64,000 bases of DNA from Papio anubis (GCF_008728515.1 NC_044990.1:62662879-62726878), one strand, 5' to 3'. Counted from the stretch's first letter, positions 12,147 through 22,919 are shown. Notes: generated by a model not told the origin, from the letters alone. Translations and numbers: made by a program.

Positions 12147-13722
12147 GTAAATTGGCACTGGGAGTCAGGCATTGCTGGAAAGATATCCAAAAATATAAAA
12201 GTGACTTTGGAACTAGGTAGCAGGCGAGGCTGGAATAGTATGGGGGGGTTCAGAAGAAGAAAAGTAAGTGTGAGAAAGTTTGGAACTCCCTAGAAACTTG
12301 TTAAATGGCTTTGTCCGAGATGCTAGTAGTGATATGGACAATAAAATCCAGGCTGAAGTGGTCCCAGATCGAAATGAAGAACTTGTTGGAAACTGGAGAA
12401 AAGGTGACTTTTGTTACATTTTAGCAGAGACTGGTGGCATTTTGCCCCTGCCCTAGAGATTTGTGGAACTTTGAACTTGAGAGAGATGATTTAGAGCATC
12501 TGGCAGAAGAAATTTCTAAGCATTAAAGCATTCAAGAGGTGACTTGGCTGCTGTTAAAGACATTCAGTTTTATGAGAGAAGCAGAGCATAAAAGTTCAGA
12601 TAATTTGCAGCCTGACAATGTGATAGAAAAGAAAATCCCATTTTCTGAGGAGGTATTCAAACTGGCTATAGAAATTTGCATAGGTAATGAGAAGCCAAAT
12701 GTTAATTGCCAAGACAATGGGGAAAATGTCTCTAGGGCATGTCAGATGTCTTCATGGCAGCTCCTCTCATCACAGGCCCAGAGGCCTAGGAGGAAAAAGT
12801 GATTTTGTCGGCTGGACCCAGGGTCGTTGGGCTGTTGCAGCCCAGGGACTTGGTGCCCTGTGGCCCAGCTGCTCCAGCCGTGTCTGAAAGGGCCCAACAT
12901 AGAGCTTGGGCCATGGCTACAGAGGGTGCATGCCACAAGCATTGGCAGCTTCCACATTGTGTTGAGCCTGTGAGTATACAGAAGTCAAGATTTGGTGTTT
13001 GGGAACCTCTGCCTAGATTTCAGAAGATTTCTGGAAACACTGGATGCTCAGGCAAAAGTTTGCTGCAGGGACAGGGCTCTCATGGAGAACCTCTGCTAGG
13101 GCAGTACGGAAGGGAAATGTGGGGTTGGAGCCCCCCCCCGACAGAGTGCCTACTGGGACACTGCCTAGTGGAGCTGTGAGAAGAGGGCTACTTTGTTCCA
13201 GTCCCCAGAATGGTAGATCCACTGACAGCTTGCACCATGCACCTGAAAAAGCCACAGACACTCAATGCTAGCCCATGAAGGCAGCTGGGAGGGAGGCTGT
13301 ACCCTGCAAAACCAAAGGGGCAGAGCTGTCCAAGACCGTGGGAACCTACCTCTTGCATCAGAGTTACCTGGATGTGAGACATGGAGTCAAAGGAGATCAT
13401 TTTGGAGCTTTAAGATTTGACTGCCTCACTGGATTTCAGATTTGCATGGGCCCTGTGGCCCCTTTGTCTTGGCCAAATTGTCCCATTTGTAATGACTGTA
13501 TTTACCCAATTCCTGTACCCCCATTATATGTAGGAAGTAAATAACTTGCTTTTGATTTTACAGGCTTCTAGGCAGAGGGACTTGCCTTGTCTCAGATGAG
13601 ACATTGGACTGTGGACTTTTGAGTTAATGCTGCAATGAGTTAAGACTTTGGGGGACTATTGGGAAGTCATGATTGGCTTTGAAATGTGAGGACATGAGAT
13701 TTGGGAGGGGCCAAGTATATAA
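12147..13722 (+). pseudogene. MST internal region, decayed
   Basis: The internal sequence begins TAAATTGGCACTGGGAGT, the primer-binding-site region of MaLR elements. It includes the conserved passage GGCATTTTGCCCCTGCCC around 12440 and a purine-rich tract (GATTTGGGAGGGG, about 13699-13711) just before the 3' LTR. An open stretch at 12539-12802 (87 codons) is the usual MST-internal remnant and is not a gene: it lacks a full domain and the family is non-autonomous. A C-run lies at 13131-13139. Confidence 0.85.
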
Positions 13723-14068
13723 TGATATGGCTTGGCTATGTCCCCACCCAAAGCTTGAATTTAACTCCTATAATTCCCACATGTAGATGAAGGAACCTGG
13801 TGGGAGGTGATTGAATTATGGGTGCGGGCTTTTCCTGTCCTGTTCTTGTAATAGGGAATGAGTCTTATGAGGTCTGATGGTTTTAGAAATGAGAGTTGCC
13901 CTGCACAAGCTCTGTCTTGCTACCACCATGTAAAAAGTGCCTTTCACCTTCTGCCATGATTTTAAGGCCTCCCCCATCACATGGAACTGTAAGTCCATTA
14001 AACCTCTTTCTTTTGTAAATTGCCCAGTCTGTTATTTCTTTATCAGTAGCATGAAATGGAAAAATACA
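13723..14068 (+). repeat. 3' LTR of MST retrotransposon
   Basis: TGATATGGCTTGGCTATGTCC opens it, with the ATTAAACCTCTTTC motif and GTAAATTGCCCAGTCTG near the end, terminating in AATACA. It follows the polypurine tract directly and is followed by the 5-bp target duplicate GGCCC and then L1 5'UTR sequence. Confidence 0.92.
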
Positions 14069-15264
14069 GGCCCCTACCCTCAAACCAAGATCTCTGCACA
14101 GGAAGGATGGGTCAGCCCAGACTGCTGATTCAGGCAAGCTGGTGCTCCTAATGCCTAGACATCTGCTTGTGCATAGAGTAGTGAAGGCCTTGCTGCACCA
14201 TGAACTATGTCCATGAAAGGTGGAGTGGCTCAGGCTGCTTAATCATATAAGCAGGGCTCTGAATGCCTGGAGATCTACCTGGGTGTGAAGCACAGAGGGC
14301 CTCCTTACACCAGGATCTCTGCACAGAAAGGGCAGGGTAAGTCAGGCTATTGATCCAGATGAGTGAGTGCTACAAATTCTAGGATTTCTGCATAGGCATA
14401 GAGTGGAGAAGGCCCTGTTTCACCATGATCTACATCCTTGAAGAGTAGGACAGCTCAGGCTGCTTGGCTAGGCAAATAGGTGCTCCAAATACTTGAATTT
14501 CTACCTGGGAGTGGAGCAGAGAGGGCCCTGCACAATGATCTCGGGAGAACAGGCTGGGGCACATATCAATGGCATACACAAACTGATTTCAAGTCCCCTG
14601 AAATGCAAGTATTTCAAGCTAGCCCTGGCTGCAAGTATTGCCACCTAAGAGAAATGGCTGTCCTCCCACTCTAAGTCTGTGATGAGGAAGAACACAATTT
14701 CAGTCCCTACTGCTGAGGTGGTTTCCACAGTTGTGGAAGCTGTGGAGGTCCATTGCCTGCAACACAGCAGGTGTTCCAATCTCTAACCCAAGATTCAAAT
14801 GTCTGCATAGCCACAGTGCTGCGCTATCAAAGAATGGCTGACATTGTATGCACCCAGATTAAAAATGTCCTCCTGCTGTTAGTCCTGGGTGCAAAAAAAA
14901 AATTCTGCAACTTTTCCCAGTGCCTTTCCCTCACAGTGTCTCCAAGACTCTCCCCAAGTTAGCTCCTACACTTGGGAGAAACAAAATGCTCTTTCTCAGC
15001 CTCGGTTGCATGGATCCCTAGTGGAAAGGTGAGTCACAGAGGGAGGCTCCCTGCATCTCTCACCCATTGGGGCTTTACTCACTTTTATCAGGCCCATGCT
15101 GTCATGGGGGTTATTTGCCAGCATTCTCCTCCCCAGGATCTGAAGTGCCCTTTCAATTCTGGTAGATTCCCATTTTCCTTCTTGAATTAAAGCTTACAGA
15201 ATTATCTTTATGCATTATCTTGCTATATTTAACTGGCTGAGGCATGCTACAGCCTCTAATTCAC

Positions 15265-15765
15265 CATTTTTTGAGAAAAAAAAAAAAAGCTGAGTTTTTT
15301 AGGCCCACTGACAAATCTGGACAAAATATCTAACTTTACCAAACTGTATTCCAGGTTTTCTCCTTCACCCAGGTCCTTCAATGTGACTCACCATCAACCT
15401 GATGAGGCATACAGTATCTCCTCAATATCCCCTCTTGAGACCTACCAGAAGACCTTCCTTGGTTAATAACTATTCAACCCACCAACTCTGACACTTGGTT
15501 CTCCTCCCGATAAAGGAAAAGCCATTTCTGCCCGACCTTTGTAAAACATACACAACTTATGGTCTGAACATTCTTTCTATAGTAATAACCTCTTTCCCCA
15601 AATGCAATATTCTTTCTGATTAAAGTCTTTCCTTGCCTAAGTCAAAATATGTTTTATCTGATGAAATTATGCATGTATTTCTAATTTAACCTGAATGTTT
15701 AACTACTTCTCTTCTATTTGTCTAATCTCTCTTTCACTTTAATGTTTTCCTTTTCTAATGAATTC
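15265..15765. other. Intergenic DNA beyond the L1 5' end
   Basis: Pyrimidine-rich sequence with no recognised family and no gene. It could include the last bases of the L1 5'UTR, since that boundary is not sharp. Confidence 0.4.
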
Positions 15766-16029
15766 TTTTTTTTTTTTTTTTTTTTTTGAGACAGAGTCTC
15801 GTTCTGTCACCCAGGTTGGAGTGTAGTGGCACAATCTTGGCTCACTGCAAGCTCTGCCTCCTTCTGCATCAGCCTCCCAAGTAGCTGGCACTACAGGCAT
15901 CCACCACCACATCCAGCTAATTTTTTGTATTTTCACTGTGTTAGCCAGGGTGATCTTGGTCTCCTGACCTCGTGATCTGCCTGCCTCGGCCTCCCAAAGT
16001 GCTGGGGGCATGAGCTACCGTGCCCAACC
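15766..16029 (-). mobile_element. Alu with several internal deletions
   Basis: An Alu on its poly-T strand but only about 264 bp long. Pieces are missing around GCCTCC|TTCTGCATCAGCC (about 15858) and TGTATTTTC|ACTGTGTTAGCC (about 15928), where the usual 'tagtagagacggggtttc' is lost. A third gap lies near the 5' end (GTGCTGGGGGCATGAG). The remaining sequence is AluS/Y-like. Confidence 0.9.
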
Positions 16030-16367
16030 GAAGCTCTTAGATTTTAATCTCATTATCCAGCATGTGCTCATTAGGAATAATGTCCTCTGATCCATCTTGC
16101 AGTTGCCTTCTAGTTGTAAAATATGTTGCCTAATCAGCCCTTTGCCTTTTCATTTTAAATGGCTCTTTTATTTTTCAAGTTATTTTTCATATCTGCCTGT
16201 ATTGTTCTTTCTTTTATTTCCTCATTTACTTTAAACATGTATTTACTATAAGAGATGCTTGGCACTTATTAATATTCCTATTCGGTTGTATTTTCTGACT
16301 CTTAATGTTTAATTCTTTACTGTTGTGTTTCCGAACCCTTGATTATTGGACTTCCTGTAAAATTCCT
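16030..16367. other. Spacer between two Alus
   Basis: About 340 bp of AT-rich DNA with no recognised feature. Confidence 0.5.
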
Positions 16368-16382
16368 CACTGCCATAATTTT

Positions 16383-16681
16383 TTTTTTTTTTTTTTTTTT
16401 TGAGGCGGAGTCTTCACTCTGTCGCCCAGGCTGGAGTGCAGTGGCGCGATCTCGGCTCACTGCAAGCTCCGCCTCCCAGGTTCAGGCCATTCTCCTGCCT
16501 CAGCCTCCGAGTAGCTGGGACTACAGGCGCCCGCCACCACGCCCGGCTAGTTTTTTGTATTTTTAGTAGAGACGGGGTTTCACCATGTTAGCCAGGATGG
16601 TCTCGATCTCCTGACCTCGTGATCCGCCCGCCTCGGCCTCCCAAAGTGCTGGGATTACAGGCTTGAGCCACTGCGCCCGGC
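16383..16681 (-). mobile_element. Young AluY, Old World monkey type
   Basis: A near-intact Alu with most CpGs preserved. The target-site duplication CACTGCCATAATTTT is perfect on both sides (16368-16382 and 16682-16696). On the poly-T strand it shows CCCGGCTAGTTTTTTG and TACAGGCTTGAGCC, base states I associate with the cercopithecid AluY lineage rather than human AluY. It was probably inserted on the Old World monkey lineage. Confidence 0.95.
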
Positions 16682-16696
16682 CACTGCCATAATTTT

Positions 16697-18536
16697 AGGG
16701 ATTTAACTAGACCAGTACCAATTATATGTTACCTCTGAAACTTGGATATTTCTATGCCATGCCGATTCTATTAAGCCAAACTGAAAACTGGTAGCAAGCA
16801 CAAATATACTTTTAAAATACTTATTACTTTTTACAGGAAATGAATTCATGTACCCAGAACTCTGGGCAGAGAAAATCTTTAGGCCATTTTTCCCGGCTGA
16901 GGTTCAGATTTTCCGGTGTATTTTAAGTTAAATATTGAGAGTCTTGAACCTATATGTAGAGATTTCCAGTTCCAAAGCTAAAACTCCACAATCCCAGGGA
17001 TTTATGTTATGTACTGAGAGGATATTAAAACTAATCAATCATTAGTGCATACATACATACACACACACAGTCACATGTATACCTAAATAAGGTAATAGAC
17101 CCTTTTCTTACAGTGCAAATACAAATAATAATTAATAATAATTGTAAAAGGATTTGTGGAATTAGAAAAACAATTTTTTACGTTAATAGTCATAATTGAT
17201 TAAGGCAAAAATCATGAGTGGATGAATGCTAAGGAGAGTTTGGAAGAATTTGATGAGGAACAGCTGAATTATAGAATCTCAAAGTACCTCTTCACAACGT
17301 ATTTATAAATTGCAAGGAGAGTATAGTAAATTTGTGATGAAGAAGCATGGCTTTCACTAACATAAATGAACAAACTGAATATCACCAATAATTAGGCAAA
17401 GTGACATGATATACCTTTTCTTAAGTGTGCACTCAGATATTATCATGCCTGTCATATTCTCGACAAAATTTAACCGAAAATGTAAATATAATAATAAGAA
17501 AACATCAACCAAAGCTAAATTATAGAATAGAGTACAAAATAGCCTACGAGTACTTCTAAAAATGTAATGATCATGAATTAACAAACATAGTTAAACAATC
17601 ATTTCAGATTAAAGAAGTCTAGAAAGACATGAAAATTAAGCACAATGCATGCATCCTGAATAGCTTGATGTTCCAGGGAGGAAAGATCTAAAAATGACAC
17701 TATTGGAACAATTAGAAAAGTTTGAATTTGGACTGTGAATTGTCATCAATGTTAAATTTCCTGATTTCAATAATTGTACTATGAAAGAGAATACGTTGCT
17801 CTTAAGAAATGCACACTATAGGATTTAGGGATGAAGCAGCATAAAGACTGAAATTTATTCTCAAATGTTTCAGAGGTAATTGTATGTATGTATATTGTAT
17901 AAAATATATATACATATATGGTATATATGTATATATCTATGTACAAATAAATATGTGTACAGATAAATAGAAAATAATGCAAATAGCCCAAACTGCTAAT
18001 AATTGTGAAATATTTAGTTTTTTTTGCAACTTTTCTATTAATTTAGATATCAAAATTAAAATTCACAAAAACTACAAATAAAAATGAATCCAGTCACCTA
18101 GCAATATATTTATTTCTACTTCTGTTATTCTCTCTTCAACATTGCTGCTTCAATATACTATTCATTTTGGGACTTTCTCCTCTAGCTTTTAGTTTCCTCT
18201 TTGCCTTTTCTTCTATTTTTTTTTTTTCTTGTACAACTTGGCTAGAAATACTTTTTCTTTGTAATATTTCATACAGAATTTCTAGGATTTTGGAGGGAAA
18301 GATGGTCTTCACTAATACCTAAATTAGAAGTGTCTCATTGTTTTTCTACTTTTCTTTCGAGGCATATGCTTCCAGATTCTCTGCCTAAAGGGAAAGCCCA
18401 TTAAAGCAAATTTGTCTGATAGTCACATATATTCTTAACAATTTGCTTATTGAGAGACTGTGTCGTTGACTCACCAAGATTCAAAAGCTGGTTTTACCAT
18501 GCACTATCTCTGTGACAAGGATTGAGATTTTCTAAT
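16697..18536. other. AT-rich intergenic DNA
   Basis: About 1.8 kb without a gene. It contains short CATA/CA repeats at 17047-17069 and a TATG/TATA-rich partly palindromic tract at 17880-17960. Small open frames have no family resemblance. Confidence 0.5.
17880..17960. repeat. AT-rich TATG/TATA low-complexity tract
   Basis: Runs of TATG and TATA with partly self-complementary arrangement (TATATACATATATGG...TATATATGTATATA). It could extrude as a hairpin; no other role is visible. Confidence 0.8.
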
Positions 18537-18549
18537 CTCCTGTATTTTC

Positions 18550-19238
18550 TTTCTTTTTTCTTCTTCTTTTTTTTTTTTTAATTATACTTTAAGTTCTGGG
18601 ATACATGTGCAGAATGTGCAGGTTTGTTACATAGGTATACACATACCATGGTGGTTTGCTGCACCCATCAGCCTGTCATCTACATTAGGTATTTCTCCTA
18701 ATGCGATGCCTCCCCCTGTCCCCTACCCCTTGACAGGCCCTGGTGTGTGATGTTCCCCTCCTTGTGTCCACATGTTTTCATTGTTCAACTCCCATATATG
18801 AGTGAGAACATGCAGTGTTTGGTTTTCAGTTCCTGTGTTAGTTTGCTGAGAATGATGGTTTCCAGCTTTGTCCATGTCCCTGCAAAGGACATGAACTCAT
18901 TCGTTGTTATGGCTGCATAGTATTCCATGGTGTATATGTGCCACATTTTCTTAATCCAGTCTGTCATTGATGGACATTTGGGTTGGTTCCAAGTCTTTGC
19001 TATTGTGAATAGTGCTTCAGTAAACATATGTGTGCATGTGTCTTTACAGTAGAATGATTTATAATCCTTTGGGAACATCCCCAGTAATGGGATTGCTGGG
19101 CCAAATGGTATTTCTGATTCTAGATCCTTGAGGAATTGCCACACTATCTCCCACAATGGGTGAACTAATTTACACTCCCACCAACAGTGAAAAAGTATCC
19201 CTATTTCTCCACATCCTCTCCAGTATCTATTGTTTTCT
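18550..19238 (-). mobile_element. 5'-truncated L1 (L1PA-like)
   Basis: A primate L1 3' end: T-tract, then the ACTTTAAGTTCTGGGATAC end motif and ORF2 C-terminal sequence, cut off upstream at about 19238. The target-site duplication CTCCTGTRTTTTC occurs at 18537-18549 and 19239-19251 with one mismatch. It is younger than the L1 at 5.3-15.3 kb. Confidence 0.93.
18785..19156 (-). pseudogene. L1 ORF2 C-terminal fragment
   Basis: A 123-codon open stretch matching the end of L1 ORF2, with the motifs FTIAKTWNQPKCPSM, WIKKMWHIYTMEYYAAI and KLETIILSKLTQE in order. It lacks the endonuclease and reverse transcriptase domains and has no L1 promoter upstream, so it is a 5'-truncated, inactive relic. Confidence 0.93.
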
Positions 19239-19251
19239 CTCCTGTGTTTTC

Positions 19252-20490
19252 ATAGATTAAAGAAGAATAAAAATGATTATCTCATAAAACAGTATAATGA
19301 AGAATCATTCAGATGACAAAGAAGGATGAGATTAGAACAGGTGCATTGTACATTCTTACAGAGAAATGTGATCTATTTTAGAGCTGAAGAGCCGCTCTAC
19401 CATTACGAACATTATTTGAAACCTATTGTCTGGTTGTTAAAAATAAAACAGTATGATAAGAACTATTGAAAGCAGTAGGAGGCTATTTGCATTTATCACT
19501 TAACATTAATCCAGATGACAAATAATTATAGATCCATGTTTCTACATCTAGCAGTTATGCAGAAAATAAGTGAATGAGGCCCTAAATAGGATAAGAGAGA
19601 TGGAGATTAAAGATAAAAATAGTGTTAAGTTCTTCTGGGAAACCATGGCAGGACTGCTTACACTGCAAATTAATGATTAGAGAAAGAAATAAGTAAAGAT
19701 GATGGTGAGGGTATAAATCTGAGAGAATAGAAGATTTGAGGTGTTTGCAATAGTAAAGCTAAATAGGAAGAGAGCCTTAAGATGAAAATATGGAAGGTGA
19801 CAACAACAACAACAAAACTTTATTTACTATACTTTTAAATTGTGTGCTTCAATTATATATGCATGGTAAAAGCACAATATCCATGTTTAGAATTTTAAAA
19901 TGAACACAACTTTATGTTTTAATTATTTCTGTACCCTCATATCCTCATTTTTGTTGTTTCGTTATATTTTGCCCAATTGCAATCTGTTTAACAAACATCA
20001 CTCTCCTATTTCTTTAGATTCCTATATCTATATATTAAAATTTTAACATTCATAATTTAATAAGGTTATTACTGAATATATATATACATGAACAGATATA
20101 CACACATGTATTTGTATATATATACATGTATGTGTGTGTATATGTAAATATATACAATTTCTTGAATCATTTACTTTAATTTAGTTCTTGATTATCTAGA
20201 GATAGCCTTCAGGCAGATTTTTTTCCAAGAAAAATGTATTTCACTATTAAGTGAGTTATTTCATTTTTTGTAAGTCTACCTCTTACCTTAAATTAAAACA
20301 ATCCTACCTGGACATCTGGATTGGGATATATTACACTGTAATAAATCCAAAAATAATTTAATTTACTTAAAGAAACATGCAGTTTTTAACTCTGATGCTG
20401 AATGTCCAGCACAGATCGGCAGTGAACTCTGTACACTACACTAAATTCCGAGCCCAAGTTCAAAAATCTGAAGTGGTTCAGCACAGCACA
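19252..20490. other. AT-rich intergenic DNA
   Basis: No gene is visible. A short CAA repeat lies at 19801-19816 and a TA/TG/CA low-complexity tract at 20070-20155. Confidence 0.5.
20070..20155. repeat. TA/TG-rich low-complexity tract
   Basis: Alternating TATA, CACA and TGTG blocks with no single motif sustained; a degenerate microsatellite. Confidence 0.8.
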
Positions 20491-20494
20491 AGGA

Positions 20495-20610
20495 AATGAA
20501 TGATCTGGGCTGCACTGTCTGAAAGGGCAGCCACTAGCTACCTGAGTCTTTCATTTACACTACTTAAAATAAAATAAAATCTCAAACTCAGTTCTTGGGT
20601 TGCACCTACC
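20495..20610. mobile_element. Probable hAT-type MITE fragment
   Basis: The words CACTGTCTGAAAGGGCAGCCACTAGCTACCTGAG and later CTCAGTTCTTGGGTTGCAC resemble the 'tccaatatggtagccactagccacatg ... cagttcctcagtcgcac' pattern of MER58-like elements. It is short and diverged, and the L1 fragment begins right after it. Confidence 0.4.
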
Positions 20611-20695
20611 TGGTTGGCTGTATTTCTCGATATTTTATTCTTTTTGTGGCTTTTGGGAGTGGGATTGCTTCTTTATTTGGCTCCCAGTTTGAGTG

Positions 20696-21320
20696 TGTGA
20701 AAGAAAAATAAATCTCGGGGTCCCCAAACCACTCAGCTAAAGGGAAAAGTCAAGCTGGAAACTGGGTCATGCAAACCTGCCTCCCCTTTTGGTTCCTAAG
20801 TAAGATGGCTCCAAGATGAAAAGCTGCATGCCTTCCCCATGTTTGCCCACAAGGAAATCCTAGTGAGAGACAAGACCTTCACCCTAAGGTGTTTCTGTTA
20901 AAATTTCACCATGGCAATGTCAATTGATTGCTTATCTTTACAAGTGCGGTTGCCCCCTGGCCTACCAGACACAAATGCATGTTTGATTGTTACCCTGCCC
21001 CATTTTGTCTATGTGATCTTATGTAAAAATGTGGATTCCCTGCATTTTTCTTCTGGGCCATTTGTCTATATCATGTTATGTAAAAAAAATGCAGATTCAC
21101 TGAGCCAGACAAAGGCATGAATGACTATTTTTCCCTACCTCTCTCTTACTTGAAAATTGCATACTTTTCAATATTCCACCCTTTCCCCCTTAAACTTAGA
21201 ACCCTCAAAATCATCTTTGGAGAAAAGCATAGACCTGTCTCTGGGGTACGTGTCCTTAACTTTGGCAAATAAACCTTCTAAAATGATTGACACTTGTCTC
21301 GTCTTTTTTTCTCGATTGAT
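20696..21320 (+). mobile_element. Solitary ERV1-type LTR
   Basis: About 620 bp inserted in L1 ORF2. It opens TGTGAAAGAAAAATAAATC, then CGGGGTCCCCAAACCACTCAG, and toward the end carries GTGTCCTTAACTTTGGCAAATAAACC with an AATAAA polyadenylation signal near 21268. This is the layout of a gammaretrovirus-like LTR. I recognise the opening but cannot assign a named family with confidence. The 3' edge is degraded and I found no clean target duplication. No internal retroviral sequence is attached. Confidence 0.75.
21000..21112 (+). repeat. ~57-bp tandem duplication inside the LTR
   Basis: CATTTTGTCTATGTGATC ... TTATGTAAAAATG at about 21001-21055 recurs as CATTTGTCTATATCATG ... TTATGTAAAAAAAATG at about 21059-21112. 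Two direct imperfect copies lie in the middle of the LTR, where enhancer repeats are common in gammaretroviral LTRs. Confidence 0.75.
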
Positions 21321-22919
21321 AGATGTTATTGTTATATAAAAATGCTACTGATTTTTGCCTGTTGATTTTGTATCCTGAACCTTCATTGAAATTGTTTATC
21401 AAATGTAGGAGCTTTTGGGCAGAGACTGAAGGGTTTTTTTTTTTTTAGGTATAGAACATATTGTCTGTGAAAAAGATAGGTTGACATCTATCTTCCTATT
21501 TGAATGCTGTTTAATTCCATCTCTTGACTGATTGCTGTGGCTGGAATTCCCAGTATTATGCTGAATAGGAGTGGTGAGAGTGGGTGTCATTGTCTTGCTC
21601 CAGTTCTTAAGGAAAATGCTTTCAGTTTTTGCACGTTTAATATGATGTTGGCTATGGGTTTGTCATAGACGGCTCTTATTATTTTGAGGTATGTTCCTTT
21701 GATAACTAGTTTGTTGAGGGTTTTTACTATGAAGGGATATTAAATTTCATTGAAAGCTTTTTCTGTGTCTATTGAGATGATCCTATGGTTTTTGTTTTTA
21801 ATTCTGTTCATGTGATGAATAACATTTATTGCTTTGCATATGTTGAACTAACCTTGCAATCCAGGGATAAAGCTTACTTAATCATGGGGCATTAACTTTT
21901 TAATCTAGGGTTGGACTTGATTTGTGGGTATTTTTTTTTTTTTTAGAATTTTTGTGTCTATATTAATCAGGAATATTGGCCTTTAGTGTTCTTGTTTCAT
22001 TTTGTTTTGTTTTTTCCTGTAACTCTGCCCTGTTTTGGTATCAGAATAATGTTGGCCTCATAAAATGAGTTAGGGAGGAGTCTCTCATGCTCAAGTTTTT
22101 GGAATAACTTCAATAGGATTGATACCAGTTTGTCTTTGTACATCTGTTAGAATTTGGCTGTGAATCCACCTGATCCAGTGTTTTTTGTTTGTTTGCTTTT
22201 TTTATTATTTTGGTTGATACCTTTTTAAATTACAGATTCTGTCAGAACTCAGAACCCATTATTGGTCTGTTCAGGATTTCAATATCTTCCTGGCTCAATC
22301 TTGGAAGGTTGTATGTTTCTAGAAAGTTATTAATCTCTTCCAGATTTTCTATTTTGCACTTAGAAGTGGTCATAATAGTCTCTGATGGTTCATTGTAATT
22401 CTGTGTTTGGTGGTAATGTCACTATTTTCATTTCTGATTGCGTTAATTTGGATCTTCTCTATTTTTGTCATTTTTGTCTACTTAATGGTCTACTAAAGTT
22501 TATTCTTTTGAACTTTTAGTTTCATTGATCTTTTGCATGGATTTTTGTATCTCAATTTCATTCAGTTCAGCTCTGATTTTCGTTATTTCTTCTGTTAGCT
22601 TTGTGGTTGGTTTGCTCTTGTTTTTCTAGTTTATCTAGGTGTGATGCTAGGTAGATTATTAGAAATCTTTCTAAATTCTTTATGTAAGCATTTAGCACTT
22701 TCCTTTTGACACTGCAGTGTCCCAGATTTTCTGTGGTATGTTGTATCTTGGTTTCCATTAGTTTTAAACTTATTTTTTCTTCTGCCTTAATTTTATTATT
22801 TACCCAAATTCATTCAGGGAAAAGTTGTTTAGTTTTCATGTAATTGTATAATTCTGAGACTTATTCTTGGTGGTGATTTCTATTTTATTGTGCTGTGGTC
22901 CAAGAGTGTGATTGGTATG

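Larger units (their letters stand above)
11793..14068 (+). mobile_element. Complete MST-type MaLR (ERVL-MaLR) retrotransposon
   Basis: An LTR-internal-LTR element nested in the L1 5'UTR. It starts TGATTTGG and ends AATACA, and is bracketed by 5-bp flanks GGCCT (11788-11792) and GGCCC (14069-14073), a target-site duplication with one transition. The two LTRs are only about 80% alike by eye, so the insertion is old. The internal part of about 1.58 kb follows the MST internal consensus and retains no functional protein. Elements with both LTRs are much rarer than solo LTRs. Confidence 0.9.
11607..14572. repeat. Tandem ~113-bp monomers of the L1 5'UTR
   Basis: Equivalent points, marked by the phrase TGCTT/TGATT followed by a 'GCAAG...GTGCTCC...GCCTGGAGATCTGCCTGGG...GAGGGCC' pattern, fall at about 11607, 11724, 14123, 14236, 14349 and 14461. 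The last four are spaced 113, 113 and 112 bp. The unit beginning at 11724 is split by the MST insertion; joining its two parts gives about 118 bp. Roughly six degenerate direct units are therefore present. The array lies in the inferred promoter region of the host L1. Confidence 0.8.
5310..15260 (-). mobile_element. Ancient near-full-length L1 (LINE-1), nested
   Basis: A LINE-1 whose 3' end lies at about 5310 (the TTTATTTTAGATTCAGAAGG motif typical of older L1 3' ends) and whose 5'UTR extends to about 15.2 kb. After removing two Alus (5691-6017, 8757-9078) and an MST retrotransposon (11793-14068), about 7 kb of L1 remains, so it is nearly full length. Divergence from young L1 is high and both reading frames are broken. 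From sequence style I place it in the L1PB/L1MA age range, an inference. Most L1 copies are 5'-truncated, so survival of the 5'UTR is notable. I could not find a clear target-site duplication. Confidence 0.85.
11000..15260 (-). promoter_or_regulatory. L1 5'UTR (internal promoter region), interrupted
   Basis: GC-richer sequence beyond the ORF1 remnant, inferred to be the 5'UTR and internal promoter of the host L1. It is interrupted by the MST retrotransposon at 11793-14068. It contains tandem monomers of about 113 bp (separate entry) and a distal part at 14575-15200 with no obvious repeat structure. Base composition is clearly higher in G+C than in the surrounding ORF remnants. There is no evidence of present activity. 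The 5' limit near 15.2 kb is an estimate. Confidence 0.6.
20612..22919 (-). mobile_element. L1 ORF2 fragment, interrupted by an LTR
   Basis: Internal L1 ORF2 sequence on the minus strand (for example GATGATCCTATGGTTTTTG and CTCATAAAATGAGTTAGGGAGGAG on the plus strand), with neither L1 end present. It is split by an ERV LTR at about 20696-21320 and stops at the MaLR LTR that starts at 22920. Many stops are present. The catalytic FADD box is again altered, reading FTDN on the minus strand near 21454-21465. Confidence 0.88.

Noticed and set aside
12539..12802. 87-codon open stretch as a possible domesticated retroviral gene
   Set aside because: It lies within the MST internal region and matches the ordinary remnant of that non-autonomous family. 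There is no sign of selection or a complete domain.
14123..14572. Regular 113-bp repeats considered as a CRISPR-like array
   Set aside because: The units are degenerate end to end with no repeat/spacer alternation, and the setting is a primate L1 5'UTR.
18785..19156. 123-codon frame resembling a reverse transcriptase protein
   Set aside because: It is the C-terminal tail of L1 ORF2 in a 5'-truncated copy with target-site duplications, not an independent gene.
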